A DNA stretch of 64,000 bases from Autumnicola sp041679265 (GCF_041679265.1 NZ_JBGFSM010000016.1:35581-99580), one strand, 5' to 3'; positions 34,347 to 44,195 are shown, numbered from the stretch's first letter. Made by a program: numbers and translations. Notes: generated by a model not told the origin, from the sequence alone.

Positions 34347-35753
34347 ATGAAATCAAGAATATTAAAACACCTGCTAACCATTTTTCTTATCAGTATTTTT
34401 ACTACCTCATGTGAAGATTTTGTAGAAGTAGATGCTCCCAATAACCGTTTAATCCAGGAACAGGTTTTTAGCAGTGAAGAAACTGCAATAAGTGCAATGC
34501 AGGGAATTTACAATGAACTCTTTGTTGCTGCATTTAGTAATGGTTACACCAGTAGCATCACTTTATTATCTGGTTTATCTTCAGATAATATCCAGAATAT
34601 TACATCCGGCAATGTAAACAGGATGGAATTTGAGCAGAATGAGATAACGCCTGATAATCAAAATAACCTGGAAATCTGGGCCAGTGCATACAACACTATC
34701 TATAACACCAATTCTTTCCTGCAGGGTTTATCTGGTTCTGAAAATATTTCTTCAGAACTAAAAACACAATTAGAAGGAGAGGCTCTTTTTGTAAGGGCCT
34801 TCACCTACTTCTACCTGGTAAATCTTTATGGAAATGTTCCTCTGATCCTTACTACCGACTATAAAGAAAATCAGCTGGCATCACGAACCCCCACAGTTGA
34901 GGTGTATGATCAAATTATCGCAGATCTTTTACGCGCAGAAGAAGTATTAAATAGTGAATATAGGGATGGAGAGCGAACAAACATTAATCAGTATACAGCA
35001 GATGCATTACTGGCCAGGGTTTACTTGTTTGTTGAAGATTGGGAAATGGCAGAAAATTATAGCAGCCAGGTTATTGGTAGTACTTCCACCTATGAACTCC
35101 TGGAAGATCCAAATGAGGTCTTTTTGGCTAACAGCAGGGAAGCCATCTGGCAAATATCACCATTAGGTGATGGTCAAATTGTCACCAATACCAAAGATGG
35201 TAACCTTTTTATCATAGATCCAATTTTTTCCTTTTTTGCCATTGCCAGGTTGCCTATGGACTTATTGAATTCTTTCGAGGAGAATGATAAGAGACTCATT
35301 AATTGGATTAGCTATAATGAAGGCAGGGATGCTTTTTTTCCTTTTAAATACAAAATTAGAAACACAAATGAAGTCCCTCCCAAGGAATACTCTATGGTTT
35401 TGAGGTTAGCCGAACAATACCTAGTAAGGGCAGAGGCAAGGGTTCATCAGGGAAATCTCCAGGGTGGAATTGAAGATATTAATGTTATCCGTAAACGGGC
35501 AGGTCTAGAATTGCTGGATCAAACCGATCCGGAAATAAATGAAGAGAATCTGTTAGATGAAATACTTAAAGAAAAAAGAAAAGAATTGTTTGCAGAATGG
35601 GGGCATCGATGGCTGGACCTAAAAAGAACCGGCAGGGCAGAGGCGGTGTTGGGAAGTAATAATCCGTTATGGGAAAATACTGATGTTCTGTATCCTATAC
35701 CAGAAGCTGAACGGATGAGAAATCCTAACCTATCACAGAACCCGGGTTATTAA
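34347..35753 (+). CDS. SusD/RagB-family outer-membrane lipoprotein
   Basis: A 468-residue SusD homologue. The ATG at 34347 gives MKSRILKHLLTIFLISIFTTSC, a lipoprotein signal with the lipidated Cys at residue 22; an ATG at 34338 would only add MII. TPR helices (LEGEALFVRAFTYFYLVNLYGNVPLI) and the canonical C-terminus (IRKRAGLELL, EILKEKRKELFAEWGHRWLDLKRTGRA, YPIPEAERMRNPNLSQNPGY) are textbook for the family. It should cap the SusC barrel on the cell surface and bind the substrate. Confidence 0.95.
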   Translation: MKSRILKHLLTIFLISIFTTSCEDFVEVDAPNNRLIQEQVFSSEETAISAMQGIYNELFVAAFSNGYTSSITLLSGLSSDNIQNITSGNVNRMEFEQNEITPDNQNNLEIWASAYNTIYNTNSFLQGLSGSENISSELKTQLEGEALFVRAFTYFYLVNLYGNVPLILTTDYKENQLASRTPTVEVYDQIIADLLRAEEVLNSEYRDGERTNINQYTADALLARVYLFVEDWEMAENYSSQVIGSTSTYELLEDPNEVFLANSREAIWQISPLGDGQIVTNTKDGNLFIIDPIFSFFAIARLPMDLLNSFEENDKRLINWISYNEGRDAFFPFKYKIRNTNEVPPKEYSMVLRLAEQYLVRAEARVHQGNLQGGIEDINVIRKRAGLELLDQTDPEINEENLLDEILKEKRKELFAEWGHRWLDLKRTGRAEAVLGSNNPLWENTDVLYPIPEAERMRNPNLSQNPGY

Positions 35754-35766
35754 TCAAAAAAACCAG

Positions 35767-38649
35767 ATGATGAAACTTTACTTTAGGATATTTCTACTTT
35801 CCTGTACATTACTCATTGCGATTAACTCTAACGGGCAAATACCGAAAGATAAATCTGAACCGGACAAAATAGATAAAAGCATCATTCATGGTACCTTAAG
35901 AAATGGTTTTACCTATTATATAAAGCCTCTAAAAGGGGGTGGGGAACAATTAAAAATGACCTTTATGATAAAAGTAGGATCTAATTATGAGGAACCTCAT
36001 GAAACGGATTTTGCACATCATCTTGAACATCTAGCTTTTAGAGAAACTATTAATTTCCCGGAAGGTTTAAAAAGTAATTCTTCTTTATTGTCTAATTTAA
36101 ATATGAGCCCCCGTGATGTAAGAGGAAAAACGGGAGGTGAAGTGACGTTGTATTATTTTGATCTTCAGAAAGCCAATATGGAAGCCGCAAATACAGGACT
36201 TAAATGGTTTAAGGATATTGCAAATAACCTTGATTTATCACGAGAAAATATTGATAGGGAAAGAGGAGTATTGTTACAGGAATATTTGGCGGGTGAGTCA
36301 AGCCGTGCAAGTCGTGATGCTGAGAACCAGTTGGATAATGAACTTTTTCCATGTATAAAAGATAAGGGCAATTTTATAACACATAATAAATCTTTTCCAT
36401 TTAAAGATTTACAACATTTTTATAAAAGATGGTACAAACCGGACCGCATGGCAGTTAGTATAGTGGGTAAAATTGAAAATGTTGAACTGATGGAGAAATT
36501 AGTTATTGAAAGATTTAATGATTTGAAGCAAAATAAAGGCTCTTCAAGACAGGAAGATTGTGGTGAAAAATATTTTAATGGAAAAAATGGTTTTGCCGTG
36601 GTAAAAAGTGATTCGAATTCACTTCATAATGCTTTCGGAAAGCCTATAACCATTAACCTATATTTTCGGGATCCCAAAACCTGGCAAACTCGCACTAAAT
36701 GGGAAGGTGTTGAAAAAAGAATCACCCTGGAATTAATCACCAATATTATTAACCATCGATTTTATGAAGCCGCTGAAGTGTATAATAACATTGTAAACCA
36801 ATTCAGTATCCACACCATAGAAAGAAAAACTAAGAATGCAGGTAAGCCGGAAAGTGCTTTAAAAATCAATATAAGGACCGGACTTGGTGATGATGTAGAA
36901 GGCGTAAAAAAAACAATTTATATTCTTAAACAGTTAGAAAAGTATGGTATAAAGAAAAAAGAACTGGACAAGGCCGTATCTGATTTTCTTCATGATTATG
37001 ATGTTAATCCTGACCGAAATCTTGAATATTGGCAAGAACAAATAAAAGCTCATTTTGTTTATAAAGAGGTCTTGCCTAAGGAGAAGCAATTGAGGATTAA
37101 TAATTATCTAAAAAAGCTTTCCGTAGATGAGGTCAATAATGTTGTAACTGAACTACTTTCAGGGATGCCAAAGGATATCGGGTTGATTATTCCGGAAGAC
37201 CATAGCACGATCTTTGAATCTGAAAAAAAGCTAAGACAAGTAATAAGGGATGCCCACAAAAAACCTGTTTCAGAATATAATTCTTCTCCTGCCCCTGATA
37301 AATTGCTCAGTAAAAAAGAAGTTGGTTCTTTGGAGGAAAAAAACATATTAAAAGTAGACAATGAAGACAATACTTTCCAGGAGTACTTATTGGAAAACGG
37401 GGTCAAAGTCGTGCTACAACCTTTAAACGGAACTGCTGGTGAAGAAAATATGGTATTGCACGGATTCAAACCAATTGGTGCATCTTGTTTGGCCCCTGAA
37501 CTTTATTATTCGGCAATGTTTTCCCCCTCCATTGTTGAAAATGCAGGATTGGGGAGGTTTACAAAGTTTGATCTTAAAAGGTTCTATTGTAATTCCAATT
37601 CCCTGCAAATGGGAATTTCGTCATATCTTAAATTTGATGAAGCAGGAATAAAGGGAAATGTTATAAAAGGAGAATTGGAGGAATTTTTACAAGTGGTGTA
37701 TTTGTATTTTTCTAAACCTCGAAAAGATTCGTTAGCATTTACAGATTGGAAAAAAAGCAATCTTAACTATACAGCAATTTCTATTAACCCGGTAAATGAT
37801 TTAATAGATGCTTTAAATCAACTTTCCAGGGATTACTCCACTTTACCTCATGCTTCTAAAAGGACTGAAGCAATTAAAGCAGTTGATTTTGAAGAATCTT
37901 ATAAGGCTTATAACTATTTCTTTGGCAACGCTAAAGACTATACTTTTATAATAACCGGAAATTTTGAAAAAGAAAAAATACTCCCCCTACTAAATAAATA
38001 TTTGGGAAATCTTCCTGTAAAAGAAAGCATTTATTGCAATAGTAGACATTATCCTTTAGTCAATAAGCCGGAAACTATTTCTTTAAAGATGGAACCTTCA
38101 GATCTATATGAAACTCAGAATTCTTTTTATGGATTAGTTTTCACAGCATTGGCTAATAAGCCTGTAGATTGGCAGGAAGAACTTGAAGTAAAGATTTTGG
38201 GAATGGTGGCAGACAGGTTATTATTTGGTCTTCGTGCTGACAAAAATCTTTCACTATATTATTTTGCGGCTGATGGCCGGTACAACAGATCTCTTAACCG
38301 GTTTGAAATAAAATTTCGTTATAACTGCGTACCGGAAGAATTACCAAAAATTAAAGATTCAACAACGCAAATCATCAATGAGTTAAAAAAAGGATCCTTT
38401 CCAAAAGAGGTGCTGGAGAATGTGATCAAGGAGTTGCTAATGCGATTTAAACAAACTGACCAGGAACAGCCTTCAGAAAAGTCAGAGAGTCTATATAGCC
38501 TTATCAGGTATGGTGAGGAAATGATAGATGAACGGGTCAGGGAAAATTTTTTAAAATCTTTCACCGCCAACCAAGTTCAAAACACAGCTGAGCGGATATT
38601 TCAGGAGGGCAGTTCATATGAACTTGTCATGGAGAACAAAAAAGAATAG
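35767..38649 (+). CDS. M16-family (pitrilysin/insulinase-type) zinc peptidase
   Basis: A 960-residue exported peptidase with a signal peptide (about 1-24, ...INSNGQ). The inverted zinc motif HxxEH is H84-H-L-E87-H88, and the third ligand is E165, 77 residues after H88 (in NIDRERGVLLQEY), the spacing expected for M16. Two further M16-type domains follow (about 190-470 and 540-960), including WYKPDRMAVSIVGKIE and FIITGNFEKEKILPLLNKYLGNLP. The enzyme degrades peptides enclosed in its chamber. It lies 13 bases after SusD, so it probably digests peptides captured or imported by this SusCD pair. Confidence 0.92.
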   Translation: MMKLYFRIFLLSCTLLIAINSNGQIPKDKSEPDKIDKSIIHGTLRNGFTYYIKPLKGGGEQLKMTFMIKVGSNYEEPHETDFAHHLEHLAFRETINFPEGLKSNSSLLSNLNMSPRDVRGKTGGEVTLYYFDLQKANMEAANTGLKWFKDIANNLDLSRENIDRERGVLLQEYLAGESSRASRDAENQLDNELFPCIKDKGNFITHNKSFPFKDLQHFYKRWYKPDRMAVSIVGKIENVELMEKLVIERFNDLKQNKGSSRQEDCGEKYFNGKNGFAVVKSDSNSLHNAFGKPITINLYFRDPKTWQTRTKWEGVEKRITLELITNIINHRFYEAAEVYNNIVNQFSIHTIERKTKNAGKPESALKINIRTGLGDDVEGVKKTIYILKQLEKYGIKKKELDKAVSDFLHDYDVNPDRNLEYWQEQIKAHFVYKEVLPKEKQLRINNYLKKLSVDEVNNVVTELLSGMPKDIGLIIPEDHSTIFESEKKLRQVIRDAHKKPVSEYNSSPAPDKLLSKKEVGSLEEKNILKVDNEDNTFQEYLLENGVKVVLQPLNGTAGEENMVLHGFKPIGASCLAPELYYSAMFSPSIVENAGLGRFTKFDLKRFYCNSNSLQMGISSYLKFDEAGIKGNVIKGELEEFLQVVYLYFSKPRKDSLAFTDWKKSNLNYTAISINPVNDLIDALNQLSRDYSTLPHASKRTEAIKAVDFEESYKAYNYFFGNAKDYTFIITGNFEKEKILPLLNKYLGNLPVKESIYCNSRHYPLVNKPETISLKMEPSDLYETQNSFYGLVFTALANKPVDWQEELEVKILGMVADRLLFGLRADKNLSLYYFAADGRYNRSLNRFEIKFRYNCVPEELPKIKDSTTQIINELKKGSFPKEVLENVIKELLMRFKQTDQEQPSEKSESLYSLIRYGEEMIDERVRENFLKSFTANQVQNTAERIFQEGSSYELVMENKKE

Positions 38650-38664
38650 AGCGTGAATAAAAAA

Positions 38665-38687
38665 GCTTCCCGGAATAGCCGGGAAGC
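38665..38687 (-). terminator. Terminator serving the minus-strand DUF6520-like gene
   Basis: GCTTCCCGG (38665-38673) and CCGGGAAGC (38679-38687) form a 9-bp stem with a 5-base loop. On the minus strand it is followed by TTTTTTATTC, a good T tail. It sits between two convergent genes and may also slow plus-strand readthrough from the peptidase gene. Confidence 0.8.
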
Positions 38688-38708
38688 ACTTAATAAGTCA
38701 ATTATAGC

Positions 38709-38996
38709 CTACTGTAGATTAATAACATTAGGATTCTCGGAAGTGCTTGATTTTAATGTACTTTGATCCATTTGATCGTACACATCATATACCAGTCCAC
38801 TATCTCCAAGTTTAACTCTACAGGTCTCATCTCCGGGTTCACAATCCTGTTCCGGGATAGCTTGCCAGCTGCCATTTAATATTATAAAATCCTGCACCTG
38901 CAATTTCGGTTCAGGTTTTACATCTACGGTGGCAAAGGCCATTCCTATGGCAAAAACAATTGCCAGCATCGGTAATATTAATTTTCGAATATTCAT
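38709..38996 (-). CDS. Small exported protein of the DUF6520 type
   Basis: A 95-residue protein with an N-terminal signal helix (MNIRKLILPMLAIVFAIGMAFA). The short mature region contains two Cys (EQDCEPGDETCRV) spaced like a disulphide pair and ends STSENPNVINLQ. It resembles small secreted Bacteroidota proteins grouped as DUF6520. Function unknown. Relatives often occur in runs near SusC genes. It has its own terminator. Confidence 0.65.
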   Translation of the reverse strand: MNIRKLILPMLAIVFAIGMAFATVDVKPEPKLQVQDFIILNGSWQAIPEQDCEPGDETCRVKLGDSGLVYDVYDQMDQSTLKSSTSENPNVINLQ

Positions 38997-39148
38997 AATA
39001 GTAAATTTTATTATTAAACATATGCCTACTTTTTGTAAGGCTAGGCTTCACCTGCGTTCCTGCGCAAAAACGATGACATAAAGTTCTTTAATTTATGTCC
39101 CGGGCCTTTGCCTTTGGTAAGTTTAATTTTGCCTTTGCAGTTTTTTAT

Positions 39149-40060
39149 TCAGGATTTTCTAACCTCGGAGGGATTGAATCCAAACTCTTTTTTAAAAGAT
39201 CTTGAAAAATGAGAAAAGCTTTTAAAACCGCATTCTTCAGCAATTTCATTTATTGGAGTGCTGGTTTCCTGGATTAATAAATATGCTTTTTCCAACCGCT
39301 TTCGTAAATGGTAAGCATAAATAGAATCCCCGTACACACGCTTAAAAATATTTTTGATTTTACTTGGGCTACCACCAACCTCAGCTGCGATAACTGGTAG
39401 CTTTTGCAGTTTGCGATCCAGTCTTTCCAAAACGTATTTATGAAGTTTTCTTACTAAATGCCGCTGATCCTGTAGCAACAGACTTCTGTATGTGCTCGGG
39501 TATTTAAAGGTTCCTCGCTTCTGGTCCCTAAGCTCATTCTTCATTTTCTCATTATAGTAAACAGCCTTGAATACCGATAAGGTATAGGTTTTTTTTCCAG
39601 AAGAAATCATTTGATGCAGGTAACCATAGCCTGTCCAAAGAAAACCGCTATGATGCCTGAATTCTACATGAAATGGCATTTTCTTATCTATAGCATGTTC
39701 CAGATAAATGTCTTTGGGTAGATTGGTTTCTTCGCTTAAAAGAACTACCAAAGGTTTGTTTAACAATTCTTCTTCAGAGTATCTCAGTACATCTCCAACA
39801 TTGTCAGAATACGAAGTGATATGTAGATTATCATCAAGATTCAGAACAATATTTTCAATTACTTCTTTACTTTTTTCAAGATTGATTTGGTGAACCGCGG
39901 TGTCAACTTCTTCCACCATGGTATTCAGGGAGATTACGATTTGTTCCAGTTCATCTTTTTGGTTTCTTAGGGGGAGGGTGTAAGCGTAGTTTCCTAGAGT
40001 AATTTCTGTAATAAAATCAAGGATTTCCTGTACCCGGCCCTGGGAGTGAGCACTATACAT
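39149..40060 (-). CDS. AraC-family regulator with HAMP-like and PAS domains
   Basis: A 303-residue protein. The N-terminal helical part (about 8-55: EILDFITEITLGNYAYTLPLR, DELEQIVISLNTMVEEV) looks like a HAMP/dimerisation helix. A PAS-like sensor follows (about 60-170: VLNLDDNLHITSYSDNVGDVL). The C-terminal AraC HTH pair (about 205-300) reads AAEVGGSPSKIKNIFKRVYG and INEIAEECGFKSFSHFSRSFKKEFGFNPSEVRKS. No membrane segment, so it senses a cytosolic signal. It is 18 bases from the upstream STAS-like gene and probably co-transcribed with it. Confidence 0.85.
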   Translation of the reverse strand: MYSAHSQGRVQEILDFITEITLGNYAYTLPLRNQKDELEQIVISLNTMVEEVDTAVHQINLEKSKEVIENIVLNLDDNLHITSYSDNVGDVLRYSEEELLNKPLVVLLSEETNLPKDIYLEHAIDKKMPFHVEFRHHSGFLWTGYGYLHQMISSGKKTYTLSVFKAVYYNEKMKNELRDQKRGTFKYPSTYRSLLLQDQRHLVRKLHKYVLERLDRKLQKLPVIAAEVGGSPSKIKNIFKRVYGDSIYAYHLRKRLEKAYLLIQETSTPINEIAEECGFKSFSHFSRSFKKEFGFNPSEVRKS

Positions 40061-40078
40061 AACAAGTAGGTTTAAAGG

Positions 40079-40447
40079 TTACTTAAAATCATAAAGAAAC
40101 CCGAGGGCTTCCGGGATTGTAGTAAACGCCTGGGTAGGGACAGAAGGATTACTAATATTAATAAAAGCTTTAACTAATGTTCCGGAATATGCTTTATCTA
40201 TTACAAATGCTACGGCAAGTGCGTTAATACAGCCTTTTTCGGCAAGATATTCCCTTGCAGCTTTACTGGCAGTTTTTAGAAGCCTGATGTCGCATAGAAT
40301 GGGATAGGGTATATCATTTTGAAAACGCAAGCGGGTTTTTACAACCGCCTTTGCAGCGTCCAGGTCGATTATTATATTCGGTTTATAAACAAAATGTAGA
40401 ATACCTTCTTCCACCCAAAGGTCTGCATAGTCTTCGCCATTAATCAT
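40079..40447 (-). CDS. STAS-like (DUF7793-type) protein
   Basis: A 122-residue protein with an alternating beta-alpha pattern similar to SpoIIAA/STAS-like domains: LWVEEGILHFVYKP, IDLDAAKAVVKTRLRF, PYPILCDIRLL, then ALAVAFVIDKAYSGTLVKAFIN and TIPEALGFLYDFK. Bacteroidota proteins of this type are usually paired with a regulator, and here it precedes the AraC/PAS gene by 18 bases. A role as a partner or ligand-sensing switch of that regulator is plausible but unproven. Confidence 0.65.
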   Translation of the reverse strand: MINGEDYADLWVEEGILHFVYKPNIIIDLDAAKAVVKTRLRFQNDIPYPILCDIRLLKTASKAAREYLAEKGCINALAVAFVIDKAYSGTLVKAFINISNPSVPTQAFTTIPEALGFLYDFK

Positions 40448-40659
40448 TGGAGCCTGTTTAATAACCTAAATTTAAAAAAAAATTAATAAGCTTTTCATCG
40501 AAATGGAGTACAGAAAATCGTCCTTCAATTGAATTCGATAGCATTTACAGGCATTTGCCTTTAAAATCTGTGATTTGCCTCAGAAGCCATTTTTTTCTGA
40601 AGAAGACAGAGGTGTACTTTCTTTTATTAGCTTCATAGAGATAAAAAAAACCTGAGGTT

Positions 40660-43068
40660 ATGGCAAAAATCAGACACAACAATTTATTGGATACCGTAGT
40701 GTCGGTAATGACAAATGCTAAAGATTCCGGTGCATTACATTTATATGCAGAAGGAGAATACTTCAATGGCAGGGAAATCCGGATCAAAGGAAAAAAACTT
40801 TTTCACTTTGGCACTACCGGGTATCTGGGTCTCGAACAGGATCATCGGCTAAAAGAAGGTGCTACTAAAGCTATAGAAGCTTACGGGACCCAGTTTCCTC
40901 TCTCCAAATCCTATGTATCCCATCCTTTATATGCGGAACTGGAAGCCCTGATGTACCAAATTTACGGAAGCCCTGTGGTTATTACCAAAAATAGTACCCT
41001 TGGTCATTTAGGAGTTGTGCCTTCTGTGGTAGATGATGGTGACGGCGTTATCCTGGACCACCAGGTGCACTGGAGTGTGCAAAGTGCTGTAAATCCCTTG
41101 AAGCTGCGCTCGGTACCGGTAGAGATGATCCGGCATAATAATCTTGAGATGCTGGAGGATAAAATCAGGAAGTTGCAATCAAAATGCAACAAGATTTGGT
41201 ACATGGCCGATGGGATGTATTCCATGTACGGGGATTATGCCCCTATTGAAGAATTGATGCAGCTCTCTCAAAAATATCCTCAGCTTCACATCTATTTTGA
41301 TGATGTGCACGGGATGAGCTGGAAAGGTAAAAACGGTAGCGGATATGTTATGAGTGTTTTAAAGGCATTGCCGGACAGGGTGATTCTTTTTGGTACGTTG
41401 AGTAAAACATTTGGTGCCAGTGGGGCTGTGATGGTTTGTAACGATAAAAAGATACACCAGAGGATCAAAAATTTTGGTGGGCCATTAACATTTTCAGTTC
41501 AGCTAGAACCCGCTGCGGTAGGGGCAGCTATTGCTTCCGCGAAAATTCATTTAAGTGATGAAATATATAGTATGCAGGAGGAGCTTTTCGACAGAATATC
41601 CTACTTCAACCAGTGTTTACATGAAACAGATCTTCCTTTAATTACGGATAATGATTCCCCGATATTTTATGTAGGGGCAGGTATGCCGGAAACAGGTTTT
41701 AACCTGGTAAACCGTCTTATAAGAGCAGGATACTATGTGAATACCGGGATTTTTCCCGCAGTTCCGGTTAAAAATACGGGCCTGCGGATTACGGTTTCCC
41801 GGAGTAATGAAAAAGAAGAAATAAAAGGGCTAGTGGATGCTATTGTAGATAATTTTCCTAAGGCCCTGGAAGATACCCACACCAGTTTAGAGCGTGTCCT
41901 TTTCGCCTTTGGAAAATCAGCTAAGAAGATAACCGGGAGCGGTATATCTACATCCAATTTATCCATTGAAACTTATGATTCTATCAACCAGGTGAATCCT
42001 GATCTTTGGAATGGAACAGTTGGAAGCCATGGCTTTTATGACTGGGAAGGTCTGAAATCTTTGGAAAGAATATTTAAGTCAAATGAGTTACCTGAACATA
42101 ATTACCAATTCTTCTACTACCTGGTAAAAGATGAGAATGACAGATGTATTTTGGCGACCTTTTTTTCGTTTGGTTTATGGAAGGAGGATATGCTTGCTCC
42201 AAGATCTGTTTCTTTAAAACTGGAAAAAGAAAGGGAGGTAAAACCTTATTATCATACCAGTTCCTGTTTATGTATGGGATCTATGATCACAGAAGGGGAG
42301 CATTTATATTTATGCCAGGAAAACCCAAACTGGCAGGAAGCATTTAATCTGTTATTGGAGCGTTTAGAAGTACTGGAGAAAAAATTGCAACCTCAATATC
42401 TAATCCTTCGCGACTTTGAGACCAGTAATTTAGGGATAAAAACTTTTCTTCATAACAAGGGGTTTGTCCAGGTTGCCATGCCAGAGGCTGCAGTTTATAC
42501 CGATTTCAACTGGGAGAACCAGGCAGAATATGTGAATAGTTTAAGCAGGAGTTCCAGGAAACATTTTAGGAAGGAAATTGAAGCTTTTGCAAATGATTTG
42601 GAAGTAAAGACGAGTCAGGAATTAACCGTAAAGGAATTGGAAAAGTGTTATGAACTGTATTTAGCAGTGAAGAAAAATAATTTGGGACTTAATACCTTCG
42701 ATTATCCTTACTCCCTGTTTCAGCACATGAATATATCCCCGCAATGGGAATTTATATTGGTGTATCTAAAAGAACAGGGTATGCCTCTTGTCGGAGTAAT
42801 GTTTTGCTATAAAAACTCAGCTAACATATATACGCCGGCAGTTGTAGGTATGGATTATGAATTTTCCAGGGAATATAACGTGTACCGACAGCTATTATAC
42901 CAGACCATAGTGAGGGCAAAGCAAATTGGAAGCAAAAGAATTGATTTTGGATTAACCGCCGGTTTTGAAAAACGGAAAGTAGGGGCCAGCGTTATACCAA
43001 AATGTTGCTACATCCAGGCCCGGGATAATTTTGCCATGGAAGCGCTGGATTGGTTACGAAATGATTAA
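40660..43068 (+). CDS. AONS-type PLP acyltransferase fused to a GNAT/BioF2-like domain
   Basis: An 802-residue two-domain protein. Residues about 1-410 are a fold-type I PLP enzyme of the alpha-oxoamine synthase group (KBL, AONS, serine palmitoyltransferase): FHFGTTGYLGLE, the DDVHGMSW cofactor Asp/His, and the PLP lysine in LFGTLSKTFGASGA. Residues about 450-802 resemble the GNAT-like BioF2/FemAB acyltransferases (SLSRSSRKHFRKEIE, IDFGLTAGFEKRKVG). AONS enzymes condense an amino acid with acyl-CoA. A fused N-acyltransferase would let one protein make an N-acylated amino-ketone lipid precursor (sphingo- or sulfonolipid type). That product is inference. It lies alone between divergent regulators and rteC. 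Confidence 0.85.
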   Translation: MAKIRHNNLLDTVVSVMTNAKDSGALHLYAEGEYFNGREIRIKGKKLFHFGTTGYLGLEQDHRLKEGATKAIEAYGTQFPLSKSYVSHPLYAELEALMYQIYGSPVVITKNSTLGHLGVVPSVVDDGDGVILDHQVHWSVQSAVNPLKLRSVPVEMIRHNNLEMLEDKIRKLQSKCNKIWYMADGMYSMYGDYAPIEELMQLSQKYPQLHIYFDDVHGMSWKGKNGSGYVMSVLKALPDRVILFGTLSKTFGASGAVMVCNDKKIHQRIKNFGGPLTFSVQLEPAAVGAAIASAKIHLSDEIYSMQEELFDRISYFNQCLHETDLPLITDNDSPIFYVGAGMPETGFNLVNRLIRAGYYVNTGIFPAVPVKNTGLRITVSRSNEKEEIKGLVDAIVDNFPKALEDTHTSLERVLFAFGKSAKKITGSGISTSNLSIETYDSINQVNPDLWNGTVGSHGFYDWEGLKSLERIFKSNELPEHNYQFFYYLVKDENDRCILATFFSFGLWKEDMLAPRSVSLKLEKEREVKPYYHTSSCLCMGSMITEGEHLYLCQENPNWQEAFNLLLERLEVLEKKLQPQYLILRDFETSNLGIKTFLHNKGFVQVAMPEAAVYTDFNWENQAEYVNSLSRSSRKHFRKEIEAFANDLEVKTSQELTVKELEKCYELYLAVKKNNLGLNTFDYPYSLFQHMNISPQWEFILVYLKEQGMPLVGVMFCYKNSANIYTPAVVGMDYEFSREYNVYRQLLYQTIVRAKQIGSKRIDFGLTAGFEKRKVGASVIPKCCYIQARDNFAMEALDWLRND

Positions 43069-43164
43069 TGCCGCTGCTCACATAAAGACCCTGCAAACTC
43101 TAAAAAAGGAAAATTGAAGATAGCCCAGCAACGGTTTTACTTGTTTTCTATAAAATCTAACCTG

Positions 43165-43998
43165 ATGTTTGAGGAAACAATATCAATATTTACAGAACAG
43201 CTTGATGGAATTTTAAAATCTGCCGAAACTCACCTGAAAAAAGCGGAGAAGGGGATTCCCTTGTGCAATAAAACCCTTTCCACCCTTCAAAATATTGTTG
43301 AGAAAGAGGATTTTGAAGATAAAACCGCTGAGATAGATTTTTTCAGAAACATCAAGCCATACCCGATGAGTTACCTTATCTATTTCACCGAGGTAAGGAG
43401 CTGTGAGCTCTCTATTCCCAAGGCTGGGAATAATTTTAAGGTGAGGTTCCTGGAGAAGGAAATAAAAAAGATCAATAAATTCTTTACCCAGAATAATGAT
43501 TTTGTGAACTATATGGAGCAGGATTATAATTACCTTGATCACCAGTATTTCACACGTAGGTTCCGCAACGATTTTCCTTTTGTGCCCACTATAAACTACT
43601 ACCAGTATCCGGAATTTAGTACTTCCCACGATATGACCTGGGCCATGGTGCAGGCACTCTACCGGTATATTCATTATATCCGGGAAAACTTACAGCGATT
43701 ACAAACAGGCAATATTGCCCTTTATGCTCCAAAGCAACATAAAGTCATTCTTTGGTCGGGAGCAAAAACCGCCCTTGTTGAACTAATTTATGCATTATAT
43801 GCAAGCGGTAATATAAATCATGGTGCCGTAGACCTTGCCACCGTAACCTCCTGCTTTGAGGATTTCTTCAATATTAAACTGGATAATGTTTATAAAATAT
43901 ATTCCGAGATCAAAGCAAGAAAGGGAAGTAAAACAAAGTTTCTTGAAGAATTAAGCATAATACTACAGCAAAAAATCAATGCTGATGACTCCCTCTGA
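43165..43998 (+). CDS. rteC: RteC-domain protein
   Basis: A 277-residue protein from the ATG at 43165 (MFEETISIFTEQLDGIL); an upstream TTG frame exists but adds an atypical leader. RteC features include IDFFRNIKPYPMSYLIYFTEV, the DYNYLDHQYFTRRFRND region and the C-terminal winged-helix-like part LWSGAKTALVELIYALYASGNIN. RteC proteins activate excision of CTnDOT-like conjugative transposons. Its position ahead of an HTH protein, a replication-like gene and an ATPase marks one end of the mobile element module. Confidence 0.88.
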   Translation: MFEETISIFTEQLDGILKSAETHLKKAEKGIPLCNKTLSTLQNIVEKEDFEDKTAEIDFFRNIKPYPMSYLIYFTEVRSCELSIPKAGNNFKVRFLEKEIKKINKFFTQNNDFVNYMEQDYNYLDHQYFTRRFRNDFPFVPTINYYQYPEFSTSHDMTWAMVQALYRYIHYIRENLQRLQTGNIALYAPKQHKVILWSGAKTALVELIYALYASGNINHGAVDLATVTSCFEDFFNIKLDNVYKIYSEIKARKGSKTKFLEELSIILQQKINADDSL

Positions 43999-44013
43999 TT
44001 TTTTCGTAACCTC

Positions 44014-44027
44014 TTCGTAACTACGAA
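44014..44027. promoter_or_regulatory. Small palindrome downstream of rteC
   Basis: TTCGTA-AC-TACGAA lies 16 bases after the rteC stop, with another TTCGTAA just before it (44003-44009) and ACTACGAAG again at 44146-44154, about 40 bases before the HTH gene. Repeated ACTACGAA units around the excisionase-like gene suggest protein-binding sites. Function not shown. Confidence 0.4.
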
Positions 44028-44195
44028 AAACTAAATTCCCCATACGCTTTGTAAAAGTTTCTCATTTTCACCTTTACAGGGATATCATACCCTTTCATTT
44101 TCCACCAAATATACTTAAAAATATAGAATGTTAAATTTTCTCATGACTACGAAGTTCATTGGGAAAAATTCTTCCAGATCCTTTACAGCTTTGTA

